From an uncultured Clostridia bacterium (lineage in GTDB: Bacteria; Bacillota; Clostridia; Christensenellales; Aristaeellaceae), in NCBI GenBank assembly GCA_934647165.1, contig CAKUFA010000029.1, forward strand, positions 1 through 32,837: 32,837 bases of DNA, in the 5' to 3' direction. A model generated the notes under the pieces. The model was not told the origin of the DNA and searched no databases. It saw only the letters and a list, made by a program, of their open reading frames with translations. The position numbers were made by a program, and so were the translations under genes. This document shows positions 1-7,183 of this stretch, piece after piece; positions within the stretch are counted from its first letter, which is position 1; each line of letters begins with the position of its first letter.

Positions 1-109
1 AATGGCAGATTTTGAAGGTTTACTGGAGGTAAATCGAAAAATCTGCAAGCAGCAGATGGCGGAAAAGGCATCGCCTCCGCTGCCAACGAATTGTGCGGTA
101 TTGCCTTAG
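1..109 (+). CDS. Possible 3' end of an unidentified gene (partial)
   Basis: A plus-strand frame is open from the window edge and stops at TAG 107-109. It covers about 35 residues, ending in NCAVLP, with a charged stretch followed by a proline-rich tail. If real it converges on glutamine synthetase. Codon choice is compatible with the neighbouring genes, but the piece is too short to identify and could be chance. No plus-strand terminator follows: the hairpin at 120-147 has no T-run on its plus-strand 3' side. Confidence 0.3.
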   Translation, partial: MADFEGLLEVNRKICKQQMAEKASPPLPTNCAVLP

Positions 110-147
110 AAAAAAGGAAGCGGAAACGGACTTCCTGCCGTTTCCGC
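110..147 (-). terminator. Intrinsic terminator of glutamine synthetase
   Basis: A perfect 10-bp stem (120-129 with 138-147, arm GCGGAAACGG, 8-base loop) is followed on the minus strand by TTCC and a run of six T (complement of 110-115). It lies 30 bases past the glutamine synthetase stop codon. Confidence 0.85.
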
Positions 148-176
148 AAAGGGGGGGACCTTCAATTGCTGCACGG

Positions 177-2267
177 TTACACGTTGAACAGCAAGTCGGC
201 ATAGGTGGGGAAGGGCCAGTACTTGCGTTCAACCAACGTTTCAAGCTCGTCAGCCACCACACGCACACCGTTCATGGCGGGGATAATCACGTCATGTTCA
301 TAATCTGCGGCAGTTTTCGCGTCGGCATTGTGGTTTGTGTTCACAATGGCGCTCTGCAATTCATCAATACGGTCGGACAAAAGCGCTGCGTCCGTGGTCA
401 GGCGGTCAAGCAACTTTTCCTCAGGCGTGGTCTTCAGTGCCGGTGATACATCGCGGATGGCTTTCGCGCTGCGTGCCACATCGCCGGTGTAGCGCATCAC
501 GGCAGGCAGAATCTCCCGCTGCGCCATCATCAACGCTGTTTCGGCCTCGATGTTGAGCACTTTTGTGTATTCTTCCAGCTTGATTTCATAGCGGGAACGG
601 ATTTCCGTTTCGCTGTAAACCTTGTGGGTGGTGAAAAGCTCAATGTTCTTATCCGCAATCATATAGGGCAGAGCGTCCACGGTGCTGCGGAGATTCAGCA
701 GGCCGCGCTTTTCTGCCTCGTGCACCCATTCGTCGGAATAGCCGTTGCCGTTGAAGATGATACGATTGTGTGCACGGATTTCACGCACAATCAGGTCGTG
801 CAGGGCGGCCTTGAAGTCCTGAGCGTTTTCCAGCTCGTCGGCAAATTTCCGAAGAGATTCCGCCACGATGGTGTTGATGACAACGTTCGTTTCGGAAATG
901 GAAGCGGAAGAGCCAAGGGAGCGGAATTCGAACTTATTGCCGGTGAAGGCAAAAGGAGAGGTGCGGTTGCGGTCGGTATTGTCCTTGGGGAATTTGGGCA
1001 GCACATGCACGCCGATGGTCAGGTCGCTGTGCTCGTGACCCGTATAGATTGTGCCGCTTTCAAGAGCTTTCAGGATCTCCGTCAGCTCATCGCCAAGGAA
1101 CATGGAAATGATGGCGGGCGGCGCTTCATTGGCGCCCAGGCGATGGTCGTTGCCAGCGCTGGCGACCGCCACGCGCAGCAGATCCTGATAGTCGTCCACA
1201 GCCTTGATAACCGCAGTGAGGAACAGCAGGAATTGCGCGCTCTCATGGGGGCTGTCGCCGGGCTCCAGCAGGTTATAGCCGGTGTTTGTGCACATGGACC
1301 AGTTGTTATGCTTGCCCGAACCGTTTACACCGGCAAAGGGCTTTTCATGCAGCAGGCACACCAAGCCATGGCGCTGCGCCACTTTCTTCATCATTTCCAT
1401 CGTCAGCTGGTTGTGGTCGGCCGCCACGTTGGTGATGGAGAATACAGGGGCAAGCTCATGCTGCGCAGGCGCCACTTCGTTGTGCTCAGTCTTGGCCAGC
1501 ACACCGAGCTTCCACAGCTCCTCATTCAATTCGCGCATGAAGGCCTGGATGCGGGGCTTGATGGCGCCGAAATAATGGTCATCCATTTCCTGGCCCTTCG
1601 GAGGCTTGGCACCATACAGTGTCCGACCGGTGAAAATCAGGTCGCGCCGTTCATCATAGAGTTTGCGATCCACCAGGAAATATTCCTGCTCGGGCCCAAC
1701 AGTGGGAACAACGCGCGTGGCATCCATGCGGCCAAAAAGGTGCAGCACACGCACAGCCTGCTTGCTTAGCGTTTCCATGGAGCGCAGCAGGGGAGTCTTC
1801 TGGTCAAGCGCCTCGCCGCCATAGGAGCAGAACGCTGTTGGAATGCACAGCACGCCGTCCTTGATAAACGCATAACTGGTGGGGTCCCATGCTGTGTAGC
1901 CGCGCGCCTCAAAGGTGGAGCGCAGACCGCCGGAAGGGAAAGAGGATGCATCAGGCTCACCGCGGACAAGCTCGTTGCCGCTGAAGGACAGAATCATCTT
2001 TCCGCCGGGCTGCGGGGCAATGAAGCTGTCATGCTTCTCGGCAGTGATGCCTGTCATGGGCTGGAACCAGTGTGTATAATGGGTCACACCCTTTTCAACG
2101 GCCCAGTCCTTCATGGCGTGGGCGACAACGGCGGCTACCTGCGGGTCAAGGCGGCGGCCTTCGTCAATGGTTTTTTTGAGTGCCTTGTAGGTATCCTTGG
2201 GCAGACGCTGCTGCATCACGGCGTCGTTAAAAACATTGCTGCCAAAGAGCTCGTCCATGTGTGCCAT
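177..2267 (-). CDS. glnN: Glutamine synthetase type III
   Basis: Makes glutamine from glutamate, ammonia and ATP in the cytosol, the main ammonia assimilation step. The 696-residue length fits the GSIII family (about 700) and is far longer than GSI (about 450). Catalytic-domain motifs are visible: GPEQE (191-195, metal-binding glutamates), NEVAPAQHE (263-271), NGSGKHNNWS (315-324) and NRTSPFAFTGNKFEFR (434-449). The family-specific N-terminal region precedes them (KHDSFIAP, 79-86) and a long helical C-terminal region follows. An upstream in-frame ATG at 2315 exists, but I chose ATG 2267 because AAGGGGG sits about 8 bases before it. The gene stands alone between its own promoter (2393-2421) and terminator (110-147). 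A leader hairpin suggests control by attenuation. GSIII enzymes form dodecamers; nothing in the sequence looks damaged. Confidence 0.95.
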   Translation of the reverse strand: MAHMDELFGSNVFNDAVMQQRLPKDTYKALKKTIDEGRRLDPQVAAVVAHAMKDWAVEKGVTHYTHWFQPMTGITAEKHDSFIAPQPGGKMILSFSGNELVRGEPDASSFPSGGLRSTFEARGYTAWDPTSYAFIKDGVLCIPTAFCSYGGEALDQKTPLLRSMETLSKQAVRVLHLFGRMDATRVVPTVGPEQEYFLVDRKLYDERRDLIFTGRTLYGAKPPKGQEMDDHYFGAIKPRIQAFMRELNEELWKLGVLAKTEHNEVAPAQHELAPVFSITNVAADHNQLTMEMMKKVAQRHGLVCLLHEKPFAGVNGSGKHNNWSMCTNTGYNLLEPGDSPHESAQFLLFLTAVIKAVDDYQDLLRVAVASAGNDHRLGANEAPPAIISMFLGDELTEILKALESGTIYTGHEHSDLTIGVHVLPKFPKDNTDRNRTSPFAFTGNKFEFRSLGSSASISETNVVINTIVAESLRKFADELENAQDFKAALHDLIVREIRAHNRIIFNGNGYSDEWVHEAEKRGLLNLRSTVDALPYMIADKNIELFTTHKVYSETEIRSRYEIKLEEYTKVLNIEAETALMMAQREILPAVMRYTGDVARSAKAIRDVSPALKTTPEEKLLDRLTTDAALLSDRIDELQSAIVNTNHNADAKTAADYEHDVIIPAMNGVRVVADELETLVERKYWPFPTYADLLFNV

Positions 2268-2333
2268 TGCATGTACCCCCTTCAAATTAATCCATGGGAT
2301 TCTATCATGCAGCATTGATGCGCGGTAAAAGAG

Positions 2334-2383
2334 AAAAGGTGCTGCGAGAGAAAGAAAGCTTTTTCTCGCAGCACCCTTGCTGC
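2334..2383 (-). promoter_or_regulatory. Leader hairpin of glutamine synthetase, possible attenuator
   Basis: On the minus strand a perfect 12-bp stem (2375-2364 GGTGCTGCGAGA with 2349-2338) is followed by TTTTCTCTTTT, the layout of an intrinsic terminator inside the 5' leader. Just before it GCAGCA (2383-2378) can pair with TGCTGC (2373-2368), which would use up the 5' arm of the larger stem, so the two folds exclude each other. The start codon lies about 70 bases downstream. That this is regulatory is inference; it could also be a stabilising hairpin. I see no match to a known glutamine or ANTAR-target RNA. Confidence 0.5.
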
Positions 2384-2392
2384 ATGCCGTGG

Positions 2393-2421
2393 AGTATAGC
2401 GCTCAGGAAATTATTTGTCAA
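2393..2421 (-). promoter_or_regulatory. Sigma-A promoter of glutamine synthetase
   Basis: On the minus strand -35 TTGACA (2421-2416), a 17-base spacer and -10 TATACT (2398-2393). Transcription would start near 2386, only a few bases before the leader hairpins. Confidence 0.9.
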
Positions 2422-2519
2422 GGGGTGTCTTGCGCTTTTTTGATGTTTTTTCGATTCGTGACGAATATCTGCACATATGTCGTGCTTGACTAAAAGCTTT
2501 CAGAACAAGCGTATGTCGC

Positions 2520-3101
2520 ATGCCGTCTTTTTATTTGATTCAGCCACGCAGCGTCGTGTGCATTGAGGTTTATGCGGGATAAAAAATCACCGTAACGGAC
2601 GTAAAGGACGGACAGGCAGCCGATTTGTTTGCCGAACGGCTCGGAAGTCCGGAAGAGTTTCTGTCTCCTGGTGTGACGATTGATTGTCATGAATCGTTAA
2701 AGCTGAATCTTGGAGACAGCGTTTACTCGAACTGGTATCATGCCATGCTGCGCTTGTGCGCGATAACGTTTGCACTCACGATTTGCTTCTCCCTTCCTGC
2801 GGCATAAAAATGTGTGGCTTTTTCCATCACAATGGCAGAGGACACCACGAACCGCTTTGATAACATCAATGGTTGTATGGGTGAGCACAGGCCAATTATC
2901 CAGCCGGTGAATCTCTTTATGAACATAACCATTGATCCAAGCGGGGAAATTACCATTCATCCGTCTTGTTCCCAAGCAGGCGACAGTATTGAGCGGCTTG
3001 CCTTGATGGACTTGCGCATCGGCATCGCTGCGTGCAGCGTGGCCGAATGTGAAACCAACACTGGAAAGTGCACGGCTATTCCTGGTACGGTTACGGAATA
3101 A
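2520..3101 (+). pseudogene. Decayed DUF1989 (urea carboxylase-associated family) gene
   Basis: Three frame segments join into one protein of about 194 codons, the usual length of this family. From ATG 2520 the first frame reads IEVYAG, then stop TAA 2580-2582 where the family has glutamine (one C-to-T change), then KITVTDVKDGQAADLFA and EEFLSPGVTID up to YSNWYHAML. Near 2750 the frame changes to LVRDNVCTHDLLLPS, then HHNGRGHH. Near 2850 it returns to the first frame with RFDNING, IIQPVNLFMN, DPSGEITIHPS and ALMDLRIGIAACSVAE, ending at TAA 3099-3101. These blocks follow the order of conserved blocks in DUF1989 as I remember the family. Several family cysteines are replaced, as in the HHNRFDN stretch where the family usually has PNC. 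One nonsense and two frame breaks indicate a dead gene. Intact members occur beside urea carboxylase and amino acid or purine catabolism genes; none lies here. Confidence 0.82.
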
Positions 3102-3140
3102 TCAGGACGCATCCTTGTACTTGTTTTTGCAGGAAAACCC

Positions 3141-3169
3141 TTGACAGCGGGAAAACTCTGTGTTATGCT
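3141..3169 (+). promoter_or_regulatory. Sigma-A promoter of the rplU-prp-rpmA operon
   Basis: -35 TTGACA (3141-3146), 17-base spacer, -10 TATGCT (3164-3169). It lies immediately before the L21-type leader. Confidence 0.9.
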
Positions 3170-3173
3170 GTAT

Positions 3174-3260
3174 CGGTAAGCCGCTCGGGAGAGGTATGTC
3201 CAAATGCGCATATGCGCAACCTCAGTTCCCGGCGAGTATTGATCAGGAGGTGCTGTGCAC
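3174..3260 (+). promoter_or_regulatory. Structured leader of rplU, resembles the L21 ribosomal leader
   Basis: Nested pairings are visible: CTCG near 3184-3187 with CGAG (3233-3236), GAGGT (3191-3195) with ACCTC (3219-3223), and an inner self-complementary hairpin GCGC-ATAT-GCGC (3206-3217). Position, length and the GCCGCTCGGGAGAGGT core resemble the L21 leader motif described upstream of rplU in low-GC Gram-positives. There it is thought to let L21 or its operon regulate itself. The ribosome binding site AGGAGG (3245-3250) follows the structure. A covariance-model hit has not been checked. Confidence 0.65.
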
Positions 3261-3261
3261 C

Positions 3262-3570
3262 ATGTATGCGATCATTGCAACGGGTGGCAAGCAATACCGG
3301 GTTTCTCAGGGTGATGTGATCTACATCGAAAAGATCGACCAGGACGTGGATTCCGCCATTTCCTTCGATGCGCTGATGATCGGCGGCGATGAGGCCGTGA
3401 AGATCGGCAATCCCACGGTTGCGGGCGCGAAGGTTGAGGGCAAGATCGTCGCTCAGGTAAAGGGCGAGAAGATCCGCATCTACAAGTACAAGAGCAAGAA
3501 GAATTATCATCGCCGCGCCGGCCATCGTCAGCCCTACACCAAGGTGGAGATCACCGCGATCAACGCGTAA
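3262..3570 (+). CDS. rplU: 50S ribosomal protein L21
   Basis: L21 binds 23S rRNA in the large ribosomal subunit. The 102-residue product starts MYAIIATGGKQYRV, the family signature, and ends with the conserved block KSKKNYHRRAGHRQ followed by VEITAI. An upstream in-frame start exists at 3160 within the leader, but ATG 3262 fits the family's length and has AGGAGG 11 bases ahead. It is the first gene of rplU-prp-rpmA; its TAA shares one base with the ATG of prp, so translation is probably coupled. Confidence 0.98.
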   Translation: MYAIIATGGKQYRVSQGDVIYIEKIDQDVDSAISFDALMIGGDEAVKIGNPTVAGAKVEGKIVAQVKGEKIRIYKYKSKKNYHRRAGHRQPYTKVEITAINA

Positions 3571-3920
3571 TGATCCGCGCCGTTTTCAGCCGGAATGCTG
3601 ACATGCAGTGGACCGGTTATTCCGCCAAAGGGCATTCGGGATACGCGCAGGCAGGCAGCGATATTGTCTGTGCAGCGGTATCCGTGCTGGGTGTAACGTG
3701 CATAAACAGCCTTGAAACTGTGTGCGGGATTGAACCCATCATTACAGAAAATGCAGAAGGAACGCTGGCCTTCCATTTACCGGAGCAGCTTTCACCCATG
3801 CAGCAGCATGATGGACAGGTGCTCATGGCCGCAATGGAGCAAGGACTGCGTGATGTGGCGGAACAGTTTCCTCAATACCTACGGCTTTCATACAAGATTG
3901 GAGGAAAGTGCAATGATTAA
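3570..3920 (+). CDS. prp: Prp, cysteine protease that matures ribosomal protein L27
   Basis: Prp (YsxB family) removes the N-terminal extension of L27 in Firmicutes before L27 is built into the ribosome. The 116-residue product has the catalytic pair in its usual places: His22 in GHSGYA and Cys34 in DIVCAAVS, the same numbers as in the Staphylococcus aureus enzyme. It sits between rplU and rpmA, sharing one base with the rplU stop and eight with the rpmA start, so substrate and protease are made together. I see no changes at conserved positions. Confidence 0.95.
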   Translation: MIRAVFSRNADMQWTGYSAKGHSGYAQAGSDIVCAAVSVLGVTCINSLETVCGIEPIITENAEGTLAFHLPEQLSPMQQHDGQVLMAAMEQGLRDVAEQFPQYLRLSYKIGGKCND

Positions 3921-4206
3921 GCTCAATTTGCAGCAATTCGCTCATAAGAAAGGTATGGGTTCCACTCGCAATGGCCGCGATAGCGAATCCAAGCGCCTTG
4001 GACCGAAGCGTGCCGACGGCCAGTTCTCTCTGGCAGGCAACATTCTGGTGCGTCAGCGTGGTACCCACATCCATCCCGGCCTGAACGTGGGCAAGGGCAA
4101 GGATGATACCCTGTTTGCACTGGTGGACGGCGTGGTGCGTTTTGAACGCCTGGGCCGCGACAAGAAGAAGGTTTCCGTGTATCCCGTGGAGACCGCTGCA
4201 AACTAA
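3913..4206 (+). CDS. rpmA: 50S ribosomal protein L27 with cleavable N-terminal extension
   Basis: L27 reaches the peptidyl transferase centre with its N-terminal tail. The 97-residue product starts MIKLNLQQFAHKKG, the Prp cleavage motif; the known cut falls after the FA, leaving HKKG as the mature start. The rest (GSTRNGRDSESKRLG, then ILVRQRGTHIHPG) is the standard L27 body. A longer frame is open from 3712, but ATG 3913 is preceded by GGAGG and gives the exact family N-terminus. obg, the usual next gene in many Firmicutes, does not follow; a terminator does. Confidence 0.98.
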   Translation: MIKLNLQQFAHKKGMGSTRNGRDSESKRLGPKRADGQFSLAGNILVRQRGTHIHPGLNVGKGKDDTLFALVDGVVRFERLGRDKKKVSVYPVETAAN

Positions 4207-4257
4207 CTGATATGCAGACAATGAGCGCGTTAGGCTTACCCTGGTGCTGCTCAAAAG

Positions 4258-4297
4258 GCGTCTGTCCGACCAAAAAAGGCGGCAGGCGCTTTTTTTA
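4258..4297 (+). terminator. Intrinsic terminator after rpmA
   Basis: GCGTCTG (4258-4264) pairs with CAGGCGC (4283-4289) with one G-T pair, extended by CCG with CGG and one bulged T, then eight T (4290-4297). It ends the ribosomal operon 25 bases before the DUF554 start, so some read-through or an upstream promoter must feed the next genes. Confidence 0.8.
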
Positions 4298-4319
4298 TGC
4301 CGAAGGAGGAAGAATTTCG

Positions 4320-5003
4320 ATGATCGGTACACTAATTAACGCAGCGGCAATTCTGTTGGGAACACTTCTCGGCGTGGCGCTGCGCAAAGGCATTCCAGCG
4401 AGAATGCGGGAATGCGTCATGCAGGGAATGGGTCTGTGCATTATCCTCATTGGCATTCAAGGAGCGATAAAAACGGCAGATACGCTGTGCGTCATTGCTT
4501 GTATGGCGGCAGGCGGACTGCTTGGCAGCGCCTTGAATATTGAGCGGCAGTTGGAAAAGCTGGGAAGCATGGCAGAAAAGCGCATGGGCGACAAAGGCGG
4601 TGTAGCGGGCGCGTTTGTTACGTCCTCGTTGGTGTTCTGTGTGGGTGCAATGGCTATTGTGGGTGCCATGGAAAGCGGACTGAACGGCGATCATCGTACA
4701 TTGATTGCCAAAGCTTTGATGGACGGTATTGTCGCTGTTATGTTTGCAAGCACATTGGGCGGCGGCGTGGCCTTGTCCGCGGTGGCTGTGCTGGTTTATC
4801 AAGGGGCGATTGCGCTTCTGTCCACATGGATTGCTCCGCTTTTGACCGCACCCATCATTAACGAAATGAGTGCAGTAGGTGGACTGCTCATCATTGGCGT
4901 TGGGCTAAATATGCTGTATGATCGGCACTTGAACGTGGGCAACATGATTCCGGCTATTTTTGTGCCAATGGCTTATGTGCCGCTTGCTGCGCTTCTTACA
5001 TGA
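4320..5003 (+). CDS. DUF554 family membrane protein
   Basis: A 227-residue, very hydrophobic protein of the YdfK-like DUF554 family, with about six to seven membrane segments. The start MIGTLINAAAILLGTLLG is typical, as are the glycine-rich blocks GMGLCIILIGIQGAIK and GGLLIIGVGLNML. Its function is not established; a transport role is often guessed. I chose ATG 4320 because AAGGAGGA precedes it by 8 bases; the open frame begins at 4212 but that part overlaps the terminator. No own promoter is visible between the rpmA terminator and this gene. It is followed 55 bases later by the carboxypeptidase and probably shares its transcript. Confidence 0.85.
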   Translation: MIGTLINAAAILLGTLLGVALRKGIPARMRECVMQGMGLCIILIGIQGAIKTADTLCVIACMAAGGLLGSALNIERQLEKLGSMAEKRMGDKGGVAGAFVTSSLVFCVGAMAIVGAMESGLNGDHRTLIAKALMDGIVAVMFASTLGGGVALSAVAVLVYQGAIALLSTWIAPLLTAPIINEMSAVGGLLIIGVGLNMLYDRHLNVGNMIPAIFVPMAYVPLAALLT

Positions 5004-5057
5004 AAACGCTTCTTCCCGGTCATGCTAACAACAGATTGGGAAGGAGGACTGTGGGCC

Positions 5058-6218
5058 ATGAAAAGAGCTGCGCGCATTGCGCTGTCGCTTATGATGGCGG
5101 TGTTGCTGATTCCCCTCACGGGTGCAGCAGCGCCGCTGGAAAGCAGTGAAAGTGTGCCGGTGACTGCACCGTCGGTTATCCTGGCGGAAACGGCCACCGG
5201 GACGGTGATTTTTGAGAAAAACGCAGATGAAAAACGGGAAGCTGCTTCCATCACCAAATTGATGACGGCTCTGCTGACACTGGAGGCGCTGGAGGATGGG
5301 CGTGTGGCCCTGAATGATTCGGTGACTGTGTCTCCTAACGCAGCGGCCATGAAGGGGAGCCAGGCGCTGCTGGATGCAAATGCCGTCTATTCGCTGGAGG
5401 ACTTGCTGCGCACAACCATCATGGCCAGCGCCAATGATAGCGCCGTGGCGTTGGCGGAATATCTTGCAGGCACCGAGCAGGCGTTTGTGGAACGGATGAA
5501 TGCGCGGGCGTCGGAGATCGGCATGGCGGACACACTGTATGTGAACTGCACAGGCTATCCGCAAAGCGGTCAGCATACCACCGCGCGGGATGTGATGCGC
5601 CTTTGCTGTGAGGTGGCACGACATCCGGATTACTTCCGGTATGCCAGTGTGTGGATCGACAAACTGACGCATCCGGGAGGACGTGTGACCGACCTGACCA
5701 ACACCAATCGCCTTGTGCGGTTTTATGCTGGCTGCGACGGATTCAAAACCGGCTCGACAGATGCTGCAAAATACTGCGTGGCTGCCACGGCGGAAAAAAA
5801 CGGCATGCGGCTGGTAGCTGTGGTGCTGGGTGCTTCCAACAGTCAAACACGATTTAACGAGGCGCGGCAAATGCTGGAATACGGCTTTGCGGCCTATCAG
5901 CGCACAACAGTTGCACGCAAGGGCGATTTGCTTGGACAGAGCCTGAGCGTGCGCGGAGGCAGCAGCGAAGAGGTGCCGCTGATGCTGGGCAACGGCCTAT
6001 CGTTGTTGTTGAAGAAAGGACAGGAAACGAACCTTGCGATTGAATTGTGTTTACCGGAGAACGTGCAGGCACCCGTTATACAGGGAGATGTGCTGGGAAC
6101 GGTGAATGTTCTGCTTGACGGAATGGTCATCGCACGGCTGAATTGCCTTGCGGCAAGCGATGTGCCGCGGCCGGGATTTATTGAAGGCTTTTATCGCATT
6201 GTGCAGGCATGGCGGTAA
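5058..6218 (+). CDS. Serine-type D-Ala-D-Ala carboxypeptidase (DacF-like, peptidase S11)
   Basis: Trims the terminal D-alanine from peptidoglycan pentapeptides outside the membrane. It is 386 residues long with an N-terminal signal peptide (KRAAR, then a hydrophobic stretch to about residue 24, then GAAAP). The three penicillin-binding motifs are intact: SITK (64-67, nucleophile Ser64), SAN (124-126) and KTG (230-232). A C-terminal beta-rich domain follows (from about 280), and the end (FIEGFYRIVQAW) looks like a membrane-associating helix as in DacA/DacF. I chose ATG 5058 over the in-frame 5022 because AAGGAGG lies just before it and the signal peptide begins there. Which S11 paralogue it is cannot be decided. 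Confidence 0.92.
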   Translation: MKRAARIALSLMMAVLLIPLTGAAAPLESSESVPVTAPSVILAETATGTVIFEKNADEKREAASITKLMTALLTLEALEDGRVALNDSVTVSPNAAAMKGSQALLDANAVYSLEDLLRTTIMASANDSAVALAEYLAGTEQAFVERMNARASEIGMADTLYVNCTGYPQSGQHTTARDVMRLCCEVARHPDYFRYASVWIDKLTHPGGRVTDLTNTNRLVRFYAGCDGFKTGSTDAAKYCVAATAEKNGMRLVAVVLGASNSQTRFNEARQMLEYGFAAYQRTTVARKGDLLGQSLSVRGGSSEEVPLMLGNGLSLLLKKGQETNLAIELCLPENVQAPVIQGDVLGTVNVLLDGMVIARLNCLAASDVPRPGFIEGFYRIVQAWR

Positions 6219-6230
6219 AAATGGATGAGA

Positions 6231-6276
6231 GCTCTCTTTTGACCGTGCGAAGGGCGGGCGAGAGGGAGCTTTTCTT
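6231..6276 (+). terminator. Probable intrinsic terminator after the carboxypeptidase gene
   Basis: GCTCTCTTTT (6231-6240) can pair with GAGAGGGAGC (6260-6269) over ten positions including G-T pairs, followed by TTTTCTT. It ends just before the next promoter. Confidence 0.55.
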
Positions 6277-6287
6277 GTGCGCACAGG

Positions 6288-6316
6288 TTGCATCCGAAAC
6301 GAAAAAGCGGTATAAT
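6288..6316 (+). promoter_or_regulatory. Promoter of the site-2 protease-scpA-scpB operon
   Basis: -35 TTGCAT (6288-6293), 17-base spacer, perfect -10 TATAAT (6311-6316). The start codon lies 48 bases downstream. Confidence 0.88.
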
Positions 6317-6363
6317 CCAATTATCCATGGCTTTGGAAATACACGGCGTAAGCGGAGGATTTC

Positions 6364-7173
6364 ATGCTATCACGACTGCAAATGTACTGGCAATATCTGA
6401 CGACCGATCCCGTAGGGTTCCTGATTTATGTGCTCTATTTTGCGGTGACGGTACTGCTGAGCCTGATTCTGCATGAGATTTCCCACGGATATGTGGCGTT
6501 TCGGTGCGGCGATCCGACAGCAAAATGGCTTGGCCGGCTGAGCCTTGATCCCAGAAAACATCTGGATCCCGTGGGCACAATCTGCATGGTGTTGCTTGGT
6601 TTTGGCTGGGCAAAACCGGTGCCGGTGAATCCGCGCAATTTTCACAACTATCGCCGGGATGATTTTCTGGTGTCCATTGCAGGCATTTGCATGAATCTGT
6701 CCCTGTTTATCCTGTGCACGGCGTTGAGCGTGGGTGTGAACCGCTTGATGTGGAATCCGGATGTCTTCCAAAGTGTGAAAGACAGCGCTGGCTCTGTGGA
6801 ACCGCTGCTGAGCCCGTATTATTACATTGGCAACAGCGTGATGAATGGCGAAGCCACGAATGCTCTCATCAGCATGATGGCGCATCCGTGGCTGCAATAT
6901 GTGCAGCGCTTTCTGTTGATGATGGCACAGATTAACCTGTCCTTGGCTGTGTTTAACTTCTTGCCCATTCCACCGCTGGACGGGTATCACCTGCTGAACG
7001 ATACCCTGCTGAAGGGAAAGCTCCAGCTGAATGAAAGCGCCTTTCGCATCACGCAGCTTGTGCTGCTGGTAGCGTGCATGTCTGGCCTGCTTAACGGCAT
7101 TCTCAGCTGGGCAAACACCAACATTTACAGTGCAGTGCTGCACTTGTTTTTGCTGATGACGGGCGGCGCGTGA
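6364..7173 (+). CDS. Site-2 protease family zinc metallopeptidase (M50B)
   Basis: An intramembrane metalloprotease of 269 residues, the size of the compact bacterial M50 group often found before scpA. The zinc motif HEISH lies at 37-41 within a membrane segment. The second conserved block LPIPPLDG (200-207) supplies the aspartate ligand Asp206. About five to six hydrophobic segments are visible and no PDZ domain. GGAGGA lies 5 bases before ATG 6364. The stop is followed 10 bases later by scpA. The substrate is unknown; linkage with the segregation genes is a widespread Firmicutes arrangement rather than proof of a shared task. Confidence 0.92.
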   Translation: MLSRLQMYWQYLTTDPVGFLIYVLYFAVTVLLSLILHEISHGYVAFRCGDPTAKWLGRLSLDPRKHLDPVGTICMVLLGFGWAKPVPVNPRNFHNYRRDDFLVSIAGICMNLSLFILCTALSVGVNRLMWNPDVFQSVKDSAGSVEPLLSPYYYIGNSVMNGEATNALISMMAHPWLQYVQRFLLMMAQINLSLAVFNFLPIPPLDGYHLLNDTLLKGKLQLNESAFRITQLVLLVACMSGLLNGILSWANTNIYSAVLHLFLLMTGGA

Positions 7174-7183
7174 GGGGAATAGC

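Noticed and set aside
624..1769. 381-codon plus-strand frame inside glutamine synthetase
   Set aside because: Antisense shadow of a gene with complete catalytic motifs.
2454..2466. Inverted repeat ATTCG-TGA-CGAAT upstream of the glutamine synthetase promoter
   Set aside because: Arms are only 5 bases, it does not match the GlnR/TnrA consensus, and a repeat of this size is expected by chance.
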